Source of the DNA: Deltaproteobacteria bacterium
Lineage (GTDB): Bacteria; Desulfobacterota; Desulfarculia; Adiutricales; Adiutricaceae
Direction: 5' to 3'
Length of the DNA stretch: 33,116 nt
Assembly: GCA_031271165.1 (NCBI GenBank)
Contig: JAISWF010000245.1
Coordinates: 1 to 33,116, forward strand
Numbering within the stretch: the first letter of the stretch is position 1; every line of letters starts with the position of its first letter. The notes under the pieces were generated by a model. The model had not been told where the DNA came from. It did not search any database and saw only the letters and a list, made by a program, of their open reading frames with translations. The translations under genes were made by a program, and so were the position numbers. Of the stretch, positions 8,288-16,170 are shown one piece after another.

Positions 8288-10825
8288 TTAAGCCCAGGCC
8301 ACCAAGCCCAAGACGAAGGGGTTGCCCAATTTCTCCCGGCTGGGGGTAACCCGGACGGTGTAGCCGAAACGACCGGGTCGTTTGCAGCTGATCTGCCCCT
8401 GAAAGACGAAGGTGCTTGGTTGGCTCTCCGAGACTTTGGTCATGGGAAGAGTCAACCGGTCAAGAAATTCGCCTTGGTGGTCCATGTTGCCATAGTAGGC
8501 TTCCACCGACACGTCGTCGGGCCGAAGCTGGCCGAGGCGAACGTTGGCTGTGACGGTGACCTCATCGCCGACAGTTTTAAGGCCGGCTCCGTCGCCTTTA
8601 AGCTCAAGAATTTGGACGTCGTTCCAGCTGGTCATCAACTTGTTACACCAGGCGGCCTGCTCGGTCGCCAGTTTAAAGTTTTGCCGGCTGAGGCTATTGT
8701 AGCGTTCGGAGGACTGCCGATAGAACCGCTCATAATAATCGGTGACCATCCGGTGGGAACTGAAGCGGGGCACCAGATCCTTAATACTGTTGCGCATCAT
8801 GTCGCACCAGACTACGGGGATGCCGTCTGAGGTTCGGGTATAGAAGTTAGGGGCCACCTGGTGCTCCAGGAGGTTGTAGAGGGCCTGGCTTTCGGTCAGA
8901 TCCTGCAATTCCTGGTTGGAGTCGACTTCGCCGCTGCCGATGGCCCAGCCATATTGGGGCGCATACCCCTCATCCCACCAGCCGTCGAGAACCGACAGGT
9001 TCAACACGCCGTTGGCCAGCGCTTTCATCCCGCTGGTGCCACAGGCTTCCAGCGGCCGGCGGGGGTTGTTGAGCCAAACATCGCAGCCAGCGGTCAAAAG
9101 AGAGGCCAAGTGGATGTTGTAGTTTTCCAAAAACATAATCCGGTTTTGAAAGCGTTCTTCGCGGGAATAGTGGATAATGCTTTTGATAAAGGCCTTGCCT
9201 TCGTTGTCCTGGGGGTGGGCTTTTCCGGCGATAATGATCTGGATAGGCCGCTGGGGATTGTTAAGGATTTTATCAAGGCGATCGGGATCAGAGAAAAGAA
9301 GGGTGGCCCTCTTATAAGTCGCAAAACGTCTGGCAAATCCGATGGTCAGGGTATCGGGGCTAAATAGTTCCATGGCCTTTTGTAAAACGTCAGCCGTGGC
9401 CCCCTGCTTTTTAAGCTGCCGGAACTGGCTGCGCCGGGCAAAGGCGATCAGTCTCTCCCGGCAGTGACAATGGGCCCGCCAGAGTTCAGAGAGGGGGATT
9501 TGGCTGACTGACTCCCAAATGCGCTCGGGATCGGGGTCTTCCTTCCAGTTCTGGCCGAGATAACGGGTAAATAGGCGGGCGATTTCCCTCGATGCCCAGG
9601 TCGAAACGTGGACGCCGTTGGTGACCGAATCAATGGGCGTATCCTGGACCGGAGTCCGGGGCCAGATGTTCTGCCACATGCTGCGGCTGACCAGACCGTG
9701 GAGTTTACTGACTCCGTTGGCATGGGCACTGAACCTCAGTGATAGCGGAGTGACCCCAAAAGGCTCGCTTTCGTCGCGGGGGTTGACCCGGCAGTAACCC
9801 AGAAGGACCGGCCAGCTGATGCCCAGCTCTTTGGCGTATTCCTCAAAATAGCTGCGGGCCAGATCGGGCGAGAAGGTGTCGTTGCCAGCCGGAACCGGAG
9901 TGTGGGTAGTAAAGACGGTGGAAGAACGGACCACTTCTCTGGCCGCATCAAAACTTAGGCCATGATCTTTTCTGAGGATGTTGATGCGCTCTAAAGCTGA
10001 AAAGGCGCTGTGACCTTCGTTCATGTGGATGACCGTAGGAGTAATGCCCATGGCTTTCAGGGCTCTGACTCCGCCTACGCCCAGGACGATTTCCTGGCGA
10101 ATGCGCATTTCGCGGTCGCCGCCGTAAAGCTGGTCCGTGGTCGCCCGAATGTCGGGGGGGTTTTCGTCAAGATCAGTATCCAAAAGGTACAGCGGTACAC
10201 GGCCGACTTGGGCCTTCCAGACAGCGATGGCGGCCTGGCGGTCTTTAAACCTGACCGAGACCTTAACTGGCTGGCCGCTGGCATCGACGATCTGGGTGAG
10301 GGGAAGGGTATCAAAGGAGTTGGTCGGATACCTTTCCATCTGCCAGCCGTCGTTGTTGAGGTACTGCTGAAAATAGCCCTCCTGGTACAAAAGGCCAACG
10401 GCAATAAGCGGGATATTGACGTCCGAGGCCGATTTGAGATGGTCGCCGGCCAAGATCCCCAAGCCGCCCGAGTAGATGGGCAGGCAGCTGGTCAGGCCGA
10501 ACTCAGCCGAGAAATAAGCCACGCAGGTTTTATCGACTTCCTTGGGTGGGGTTTTGACGTAAAGGTCAAAACGGTGAGCGATCTCCTCAAGCTGAGAGGT
10601 AAAGCCGGTGTCATTTTCCAGCTCGTCGAGACGCTGCTGATCCACCAGGCCAAGCAGAAGAACCGGGTTATTGCCGGTGTCGGCCCAGAGTTTGGGATCG
10701 ATGCGTTGGAAAATGTCCCTGATCTCGCTGTGCCAGCTGAACATGACGTTGTAGGCCATACGTTTGAGATGGGCCAGACGCTCCGGGATCCGAGGCTGGA
10801 CTTTGAATTCCTGTTTGGCTTTCAT
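8288..10825 (-). CDS. glgP: Alpha-glucan (glycogen/maltodextrin) phosphorylase, GT35
   Basis: Cytosolic PLP enzyme that releases glucose-1-phosphate from the non-reducing end of alpha-1,4-glucans. It belongs to the divergent phosphorylase subfamily that begins RIPERLAHLKRMAYNVMFSW (residues ~13-32), not the E. coli MalP type. Landmarks in order: AYFSAEFGL and YSGGLGILAGDHLKSASD in the N-domain, HMNEGHSAF and TTHTPVPAGND in the middle, and the PLP site EACGTSGMKALANGVLNLS with the cofactor lysine at residue 601, followed by VLDGWWDEGY. A C-terminal beta-rich extension (~residues 735-845) is also typical of this subfamily. Length 845 is normal. The ATG at 10825 has an AGGAG site 12 nt upstream. 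It is monocistronic with its own terminator; no glgB, glgC or glgA is adjacent. Confidence 0.95.
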   Translation of the reverse strand: MKAKQEFKVQPRIPERLAHLKRMAYNVMFSWHSEIRDIFQRIDPKLWADTGNNPVLLLGLVDQQRLDELENDTGFTSQLEEIAHRFDLYVKTPPKEVDKTCVAYFSAEFGLTSCLPIYSGGLGILAGDHLKSASDVNIPLIAVGLLYQEGYFQQYLNNDGWQMERYPTNSFDTLPLTQIVDASGQPVKVSVRFKDRQAAIAVWKAQVGRVPLYLLDTDLDENPPDIRATTDQLYGGDREMRIRQEIVLGVGGVRALKAMGITPTVIHMNEGHSAFSALERINILRKDHGLSFDAAREVVRSSTVFTTHTPVPAGNDTFSPDLARSYFEEYAKELGISWPVLLGYCRVNPRDESEPFGVTPLSLRFSAHANGVSKLHGLVSRSMWQNIWPRTPVQDTPIDSVTNGVHVSTWASREIARLFTRYLGQNWKEDPDPERIWESVSQIPLSELWRAHCHCRERLIAFARRSQFRQLKKQGATADVLQKAMELFSPDTLTIGFARRFATYKRATLLFSDPDRLDKILNNPQRPIQIIIAGKAHPQDNEGKAFIKSIIHYSREERFQNRIMFLENYNIHLASLLTAGCDVWLNNPRRPLEACGTSGMKALANGVLNLSVLDGWWDEGYAPQYGWAIGSGEVDSNQELQDLTESQALYNLLEHQVAPNFYTRTSDGIPVVWCDMMRNSIKDLVPRFSSHRMVTDYYERFYRQSSERYNSLSRQNFKLATEQAAWCNKLMTSWNDVQILELKGDGAGLKTVGDEVTVTANVRLGQLRPDDVSVEAYYGNMDHQGEFLDRLTLPMTKVSESQPSTFVFQGQISCKRPGRFGYTVRVTPSREKLGNPFVLGLVAWA

Positions 10826-11243
10826 AAAGGTTTTTGGCTCCTGTAGGATAAATTTAGAACTAAAGAGAGATGTTGGAAAATTAAGAGATGTAAAATAATT
10901 TTTGTAAAAATATTAAAATTTCAATTTCTAAGTCAGATAGCAGGATGTTTGAAGTCAGATTTGTTGGTCAAGTCGGGCATCCCCGATAGGCTAAAACCAA
11001 GTTATTATACCAAATTCTAACATTTTTCCCTCTTAACCGTCAATAGCCAGCCCATAACTGTCGGCGTAAACCGCTGAGCCAAGGATAGCTCTGGCCATTT
11101 ACGCCAATCACCGGCTTGGGGGCTAATTGGGGATAATAAGGGGTCCACTTTTCAACGAAATTTTTGGAATACTTAACCCCTACATTGTTGGTTGAGATAC
11201 TCACCTGATAACTTTGGAAAACAAAACAGATTCTCTGGTCAGC
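10826..11243. other. glgP leader and junction to the accessory island
   Basis: Holds the AT-rich glgP upstream region (10840-10960, promoter not clearly resolved). Base composition and character then change toward the island. Short open frames here have no ribosome sites or recognisable content; I treat them as noise. Confidence 0.4.
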
Positions 11244-11279
11244 AGCAACCTTGGAGGTCATGGAGGTAACGAAATGGCT
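11244..11279 (+). repeat. 36-bp direct repeat, left copy (island border candidate)
   Basis: It begins AGCAACCTTG and ends GAAATGGCT, and matches 33081-33116 at 33 of 36 positions in the same orientation. Each copy contains GGAGGTAAC followed by ATGGCT, that is, a ribosome site and start codon. In this copy the reading frame stops at the next codon (ATG GCT TGA), so it looks like the 5' stub of a lost gene or insertion-sequence gene. Confidence 0.7.
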
Positions 11280-11953
11280 TGAGCCTATGGTCTAAAGTCT
11301 CTTGCAAGAGAGGCGGTGAGCGTAGAGGCGGGTAATATGTGTCAATATTGAGCAGGTCTCGAAATGTTTATTGCGGATGCCGACCCGCCTGGAAAAAGGG
11401 TAAGGCTGAGGGCTTTGCGTAATATCAGGCCAGGTCAACCACCGGTAACTGAAAACGGCTTGAAGTATCCAGCGTATCACATCGTTTCCGGCGGGGTAAT
11501 GGCAACGACTTGTACGTCAATTGGTGAATATGGCAGTTCAGTAAGCCCTTGAGGTTCCCTCAGACGATGAAAGTAGACTGAGGTAAAACCAGCAGAGCGG
11601 ATAATTCGGAAGGCCTGGGCCGAAAAGGGTGGCGGCTTGGTCCATAGTACTGAAATAGACATCGGTGGTCCGGTTACCGAAAAGACGGCTGTCCGATAGA
11701 TACCAGGTAATGCTGGCCGAAAGAATGGGTGTCGAATGAATGGGCCCTCAGTTTTACATGGGTAACTTAGTGAGGACGAAAACATCAAAACCCAATCCTA
11801 AGGGAGATAGGCCAGAATCAGCATCGAAAAAAAGAGGGTTGATTTTTAAAAAACTAAAACTTCGTCCGTATACCTTAGTGAGGACAAGAAACAGTCAACA
11901 ACAAACCGTAAGGACAAACCCTAAGGAGACAGGCCAAACCATCTTAGTCAAAT
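11280..11953. other. Decayed gene-free spacer at the start of the island
   Basis: No coding region is supported; the open frames lack ribosome sites and recognisable domains. From about 11,766 it carries the imperfect direct repeat annotated separately. The texture is that of degraded accessory DNA. Confidence 0.45.
11766..11936 (+). repeat. Two imperfect direct repeats upstream of the NYN gene
   Basis: Copy 1 (11766-11814) and copy 2 (11874-11936) both start CTTAGTGAGGAC and both end in CCTAAGG, GAGA, AGGCCA, about 108 bp apart. The middles diverge. CCTAAGGAG occurs again just before the small gene at 12,711, so the repeats may be decayed copies of a gene leader. Confidence 0.5.
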
Positions 11954-11980
11954 TTGATGGTGGAGTTTAAAATTTATAAT
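11954..11980 (+). promoter_or_regulatory. Candidate promoter of the ubiquitin-like operon
   Basis: A perfect TATAAT (11975-11980) is preceded by TTGATG (11954-11959) with a 15-nt spacer (or TTTGAT with 16). It lies immediately upstream of the first gene. The spacing is slightly short, so the -35 is uncertain. Confidence 0.5.
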
Positions 11981-12057
11981 TTCACCTGAATACTTACTTC
12001 ATGGCGAGAAAAGACGAAACCAACTTTAATTCTAAACAAAAAAAGGAGTCAAAAAAA

Positions 12058-12633
12058 GTGGAAAAAATGCTCATCTTTCAAGACGCTGCCAACATTGAAG
12101 CAGCCTACCGTACTTTTAGTACTCATTGGCATGGTCCACGAAAACCACTTGACCATCGGGACTTGCTGAACTATCTATCGGAATCCCGTTATTTGGTTGA
12201 TGCGTTTTGTTACCTGCCCATTGATCCCCGTCGGCCCATGGAGCGAAGCGGTGTCATTGAGCACTACTGGGAAAGCGGATGGCACGTTCAGGAAAAAATG
12301 GGCAAAATCGCCGGCGACAGTTATAAGTGCAACGTGGATGTTGAAATGGCCTTGGACATTATAGACCTTTGCCGAGATATACGTCCTGACACGGTAGTGA
12401 TCTGTTCTGGTGATGAAGATTTTCTGCCTCTAGTTTCGCGTCTTCGCCGCCTTGGTATTCGAGTTGAGATAGCATCTTTTTCAGGTTCAACTGCCAGAGC
12501 CTTATGTCGTCAAGCATCTGGTTTCGTTAACCTTGATATCTATGCCCAAGAATGGCTAACTCACCAAACGGAGCTGGAAGGCTTTGAGGCCAATTATGAT
12601 GATCCAACCGGCTTTAATGAGGATGAGGGATAG
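12058..12633 (+). CDS. NYN (PIN-like) domain ribonuclease, LabA/DUF88 type
   Basis: Predicted metal-dependent endoribonuclease. The NYN fold is recognisable by MLIFQDAANIEAAYR (first acidic Asp with Asn), KCNVDVEMALDIIDLC, VVICSGDEDFLPLVSRLRRLGIRVEI, and a final VNLDIYAQEW strand-helix; the spaced Asp residues form the usual active site. I prefer the GTG at 12058 because AGGAG (12044-12048) is 9 nt upstream. An in-frame ATG at 12001 would add 19 Lys-rich residues and lacks a ribosome site. It is the first gene of the cluster with the ubiquitin-like/E2 and JAB/E1 fusions, so it may be the RNA-cutting effector or a regulator of that system; this is inference from context. Confidence 0.85.
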   Translation: MEKMLIFQDAANIEAAYRTFSTHWHGPRKPLDHRDLLNYLSESRYLVDAFCYLPIDPRRPMERSGVIEHYWESGWHVQEKMGKIAGDSYKCNVDVEMALDIIDLCRDIRPDTVVICSGDEDFLPLVSRLRRLGIRVEIASFSGSTARALCRQASGFVNLDIYAQEWLTHQTELEGFEANYDDPTGFNEDEG

Positions 12634-12710
12634 CCGGACGACAACATCAGAGGCTTGGCCTAAACCTATAACCGGCCAATTTTAACTAATTAATATCCTA
12701 AGGAGCTTGT

Positions 12711-13037
12711 ATGAAAATTCCTCACGCCAACCACTACGAGAGTAACTGTTATCGGGAAGATTGTACGTTTGAAATCCAGAGCCCTTTGTCTACATCCACT
12801 TCCCTGCAGCTTGAAAGTCAGCCCAATGAGCTGGGAAATTTGATGAAAATTCCTCACGCCAATAACTACGAAAAATACTGTCATAAGGAAGATTGGTTTA
12901 TTGAAAACAGTTCTTCTCAGTTTGTTCCTAACCCGCAGCCGCCAGAAAATGAGACTGAATCTAAAAAATCGGCGGCCTCCATACTATTGATTGGTGCTGG
13001 TCTCTTAGCGGCTCTTTACGCAATATTCAGTGATTAG
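12711..13037 (+). CDS. Small membrane protein with an internally duplicated 44-residue unit
   Basis: I do not recognise a known family. The 108 residues consist of two related units starting MKIPHANHYESNCYREDC (residue 1) and MKIPHANNYEKYCHKEDW (residue 45), spaced by exactly 132 bp. A linker and one C-terminal hydrophobic helix (SAASILLIGAGLLAALYAIF) follow. AAGGAG lies 8 nt before the ATG; the internal ATG at 12843 heads the second unit and could be a second start. After the TAG the same frame stays open for 47 more codons to a TAA at 13179, with coding-like content (GDGHWSYNSNKGQITIYARS), so the gene may be a shortened form of a longer one. It lies between the NYN gene and the Ub/E2 gene. 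Confidence 0.65.
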   Translation: MKIPHANHYESNCYREDCTFEIQSPLSTSTSLQLESQPNELGNLMKIPHANNYEKYCHKEDWFIENSSSQFVPNPQPPENETESKKSAASILLIGAGLLAALYAIFSD

Positions 13038-13269
13038 TTTTTGCAACAAAAGACAGGAAGCCAAGGAGATGGCCATTGGAGCTACAACAGTAATAAAGGA
13101 CAAATCACCATCTACGCCAGAAGCATGCCCTGGGAGCAATGCCGGAAAACTGAACTAAACCAACCAGCCGGTGGCGAATAATATAAGCGGCGACCAGAAA
13201 GGTACCAGGGATATGGAACCAAACCATTGCCACTCGCAACATCATCTATTGTCAGCCTTGTCAGTTGAA

Positions 13270-13345
13270 AGGAGCTTGAATAAAAATTCCTCTAATAGGG
13301 GCTGGCCTGTTAGTTCTTAGGGCAGTTATTGAATATTATTTATCA
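13270..13345 (+). pseudogene. Degenerate third copy of the small membrane protein gene
   Basis: AGGAGCTTG followed by TAAAAATTCCTC copies the leader and first codons of the gene at 12711, where AGGAGCTTGT precedes ATGAAAATTCCTCACGCC, but the ATG is lost. The sequence then jumps to a copy of the membrane helix (LIGAGLLVL). The middle of the unit is deleted. The frame remains open into the next gene. Confidence 0.55.
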
Positions 13346-13350
13346 AAATT

Positions 13351-13393
13351 CTACCACCAACACCAACACCACCACCACCAACAACAACAACAG
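13351..13393 (+). repeat. CAC/CAA trinucleotide repeat before the Ub/E2 start
   Basis: A run of CCA/ACA units (read as alternating CAC and CAA codons) ends directly in the AGGAG ribosome site of the next gene. In that gene's frame it would encode a His/Gln tract. Such tracts are prone to slippage and could vary in length between strains. Confidence 0.7.
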
Positions 13394-13405
13394 GAGACGA
13401 ATGAC

Positions 13406-14110
13406 ATGGGCAACTTGCACAACAACAACCAAGGGCAAACTATCGTTATTAATGGTCGGCGTATACCCATAGGCAATGGCCTACACGGGCATCAACTTAA
13501 CCAGGCAGCCGGTGCCAAGCGGGGACGACGCACGGTAATGGTCGATGGAATAAAGGTACAAACCGTTGAACACCATCATTTTTATCATCCACATGAATTA
13601 GTCGGTCGCAATGGAAAACCGATAAAGGTCAATTCCATTCCAGATCGTACCAAAGGAGGGTTATTCGACGAAAAACGTGACCAAGCATCCAAAGACCTGA
13701 TCCGGCGCCAAATTTACGACCTGGCTGCTAATTTCGCCCATGGCGGTTTGGATTTCGACGAAGACAATTCTAACTGGGTGATCTTTCCGCACTTTAAAAT
13801 GCCGGAAGCTTGGGGCGTTAGTACTTCGGCCCTTATGGTGATTTTTCCTGATGATTACCCCAGGATACCACCGATCGGATTTTACCTTCCCAGCAAACTT
13901 AGCTCCCCGTACGGGCACTTCTTTAACCAAACCTACCATGAGGCCAGTGGCGCGCCAATTAAGGAGGGTTGGAACTGGTATTGCTGTTACATCTCTGGTG
14001 TCTGGCGTCCGGCCCCAGATGATGGACGTAATGGTTGGAAATTTGGCGATAACCTCTGGACTTATCTGACTTTGATCAATGAGGTATTAACGTCAGGCCC
14101 TACCGAATAA
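13406..14110 (+). CDS. Ubiquitin-like domain fused to a prokaryotic E2 (UBC-fold) domain
   Basis: Predicted to combine a ubiquitin-like protein and its conjugating enzyme. Residues ~12-90 (QTIVINGRRIPIG, GHQLNQAAGAKRG, HELVGRNGKPIKVNSIP) follow the pattern of multiubiquitin-type beta-grasp domains. Residues ~95-234 resemble prokaryotic E2 families: FPHFKMPEAWG, the beta-strand LMVIFPDDYPRIPPIGFYLP, and the C-terminal WNWYCCYISGVWRPAPDDG with LWTYLTLINEVL. The adjacent Cys193-Cys194 are the best candidates for the thioester residue. The Ub-like domain is not followed by a free Gly-Gly C-terminus. AGGAG lies 9 nt before the ATG. The same frame is open upstream through the His/Gln repeat to 13280, but without a usual start codon. 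The next gene supplies E1 and JAB activities. Confidence 0.8.
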   Translation: MGNLHNNNQGQTIVINGRRIPIGNGLHGHQLNQAAGAKRGRRTVMVDGIKVQTVEHHHFYHPHELVGRNGKPIKVNSIPDRTKGGLFDEKRDQASKDLIRRQIYDLAANFAHGGLDFDEDNSNWVIFPHFKMPEAWGVSTSALMVIFPDDYPRIPPIGFYLPSKLSSPYGHFFNQTYHEASGAPIKEGWNWYCCYISGVWRPAPDDGRNGWKFGDNLWTYLTLINEVLTSGPTE

Positions 14111-14205
14111 GCCTGAAGCGAAGTCATAGTCACTGGCCGGGTACTATTATGCACCGGCCAGTAGTCGAAATTATCACTCATCCGAATTGGCCAAGGGGAT
14201 AGGTA

Positions 14206-15570
14206 ATGAAAAAGCCTGAATGTATCATCCGTTTCCCTCAAGGTAAACTGTTAGAACTTCGCCGGGAACTGTTAAAAGATTCTAGCCGAGAAGCCTTCGC
14301 CGTCCTGATCGGCAAAAAGCGAGAAATCGGTGAACACTGTATAATTGTAGTTGGAGATGTCTATTATCCTCAACCAAGTGAATACATTAATCAATCCCGT
14401 ACTCAGCTACGCATGAAAAAGAGCTTCATATACAGGGTCATGGCCGAGGCCCAAACTCGTCCTAATGTAGATACAATCATAGATGTGCATACGCACCCGT
14501 TCACTGACAGGGCGTGGTTTTCTCAGCAAGATGATGTCGATGAAATTAATTATTTCCAGTTCTTAGACAGCGAGGAACTTCCTTTTAGCTACGGTAGTAT
14601 CGTTCTTTCCCAAAAAACTGGCCAAGCCCGCATGTGGTATATGAATAATTTGCGTCCAGAGTATAAAGTTGCCGCCATCAAAACCCAGACGGCCTTAGAA
14701 GCCTTACCAACGACTGAAAACGAGAGCGACATTTTAGATGACGAACAAAAATCCAGAACCTTGTTGAGTCTTGGTGTGGATACCATGCGCCGAATAATTG
14801 CCGACCAATGCATAGTTTTAGCTGGTGTAGGCGGCCTTGGTTCGGTAATGGCTGAAAACTTGGTGCACCAAGGTTTTGAGCATTTAGTTTTGATTGATAA
14901 CGATATTCTTGATCATTCAAGTCTAAATCGCTTCGTTGGTGGTACCTTTGATGATGCAGAAAAAAAAAGACCCAAGGTAGAAGTCGTGGCCTCTCACCTA
15001 CAAGCTATTAATCCTCAAGCCAATGTAGAGACGGTGTTCAAACAGGTTGATTCGTTGGAAGCTGAGGAAAAAATGGCTTTGGCTGATTGGATTTTACTAT
15101 CCACCGACAACCACACAAGTCGCTATCAAGTTCAAAAGGCAGCATTGACCTATGGTGTGCCTTTGATCTCAGCCGGTGTTAACATAACCGTTAGGCATGA
15201 AAACGGTCGTCATGTCATAGTTGACCGAAGTGGAGAGGTTATCGTGGTCAGACTTGGCGACCACTTCTGCTTGAATTGTCTTGGACGCATAAATCTTGCC
15301 CTTTTGTCTGCTGAAAGCCATCCCGACCCAGAAGTCAGAGCTAAAACTATCTCTCGCGGCTATGTTTTAGGAGCCGAAGTTAAAGAGCCAGCGGTAAAAA
15401 CTCTTAATTCTGTCATAGGGGCGATGGCCATCGAAAGTTTGACAAACCAATATAAGGAAGATATGATCCATGAACCTATACTAGTGTACGAAAGTCATCA
15501 CGGGCTCTGTATGTATCCCGATCGAAGTACTTTTTCTCTTTTAGAAACTGGCTGCGCTAGTTGTCACTGA
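14206..15570 (+). CDS. JAB/JAMM peptidase fused to an E1 (ThiF-type) activating enzyme
   Basis: A two-enzyme fusion: deconjugating metalloprotease plus Ub-like activating enzyme. Residues 1-165 are the JAB domain, with Glu29 (SSREAFAVLIG) and the complete motif His95-x-His97-x8-Ser106-x2-Asp109. From ~residue 185 comes the E1/ThiF Rossmann domain: nucleotide loop AGVGGLGS (206-213), LVLIDNDILDHSSLNR with the catalytic Asn/Arg, Lys in KKRPKVE, and LSTDNHTSRYQV. Two CxxC pairs, Cys355/Cys358 and Cys450/Cys453, are placed like the zinc ligands of MoeB/ThiF. It probably activates the Ub-like domain of the upstream protein and can trim or reverse its conjugates. AAGGGGA precedes the ATG. A terminator follows at about 15,664. 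Confidence 0.9.
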   Translation: MKKPECIIRFPQGKLLELRRELLKDSSREAFAVLIGKKREIGEHCIIVVGDVYYPQPSEYINQSRTQLRMKKSFIYRVMAEAQTRPNVDTIIDVHTHPFTDRAWFSQQDDVDEINYFQFLDSEELPFSYGSIVLSQKTGQARMWYMNNLRPEYKVAAIKTQTALEALPTTENESDILDDEQKSRTLLSLGVDTMRRIIADQCIVLAGVGGLGSVMAENLVHQGFEHLVLIDNDILDHSSLNRFVGGTFDDAEKKRPKVEVVASHLQAINPQANVETVFKQVDSLEAEEKMALADWILLSTDNHTSRYQVQKAALTYGVPLISAGVNITVRHENGRHVIVDRSGEVIVVRLGDHFCLNCLGRINLALLSAESHPDPEVRAKTISRGYVLGAEVKEPAVKTLNSVIGAMAIESLTNQYKEDMIHEPILVYESHHGLCMYPDRSTFSLLETGCASCH

Positions 15571-15663
15571 AGACCTGATAAGCTTTCATCGGTCGGGGCG
15601 GAGGAAAATAGCCACCACCACCCCATGAGAGGTTAACTGGGGATGGAAAACCCCTAATACAGG

Positions 15664-15697
15664 GGGGCAGATTGCGAGAGTTGCCCCACATTTTTTT
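15664..15697 (+). terminator. Intrinsic terminator after the JAB-E1 gene
   Basis: GGGGCA (15664-15669) and TGCCCC (15682-15687) pair perfectly around a 12-nt loop. Three bases later comes T7 (15691-15697). It is about 95 nt past the stop of the fusion gene and ends the Ub-like operon. Confidence 0.75.
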
Positions 15698-16170
15698 GGT
15701 TGAAAGCTCGCAGGCAATCCAGATCATAAAAGCAGTTTGGTTCCATATTTCCACGTGGCTACGGGGTCGTACTGAGCTTGATGATGATTATACTTTCCAC
15801 TTGATGCGGCATTAAAAATCACAACAATAAAAAGTCCCTTCAGCGGAGCTTAAGGGGCGGTCACCGCAACTATTGGGTCACCTCAATCTTTATTTTGCGA
15901 CCGGTAAGGAGTCGTTTTTTTGTTTTTGTAATGGTTAACATCTTAATATTGCAGGCAAAATATTTAAAAATTTAAGTTTTGATGGTTTTGTCCGCTGATT
16001 TTTCTTTGTTTATACGAAATTTTGGTTCGAATCCCATACCGGAAATCTCTAAAATGCCGGAATTTGAGTTGTTGGGCAGGCTCCAAAACGAGCAATGAAA
16101 TACCAGGCTTGGGCACCAGTGGATAGCCCTGAAAAACGACGATGAGGCCGTAAACGCAATCGACAGAGAG

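Larger units (their letters stand above)
13038..13405. other. Gap with read-through frame and a gene remnant
   Basis: Contains the in-frame continuation past the TAG of the small membrane protein gene (to 13181), the degenerate third copy of that gene (13270-13345), and a CAC/CAA repeat before the Ub/E2 start. No further intact gene is seen. Confidence 0.5.

Noticed and set aside
10010-10846. Plus-strand open frame of 278 codons opposite glgP
   Set aside because: Antisense shadow of the phosphorylase gene, whose motifs and PLP site are unambiguous on the minus strand.
11292-11788. Minus-strand open frames in the island spacer, considered as transposase pieces
   Set aside because: I could not match them to any transposase motif; too short and featureless to support.
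15897-15918. Second terminator after the JAB-E1 gene (GCGAC/GTCG with T-run)
   Set aside because: The stem is only 4-5 bp with a 9-nt loop; noted in the spacer description but too weak to list as a terminator.
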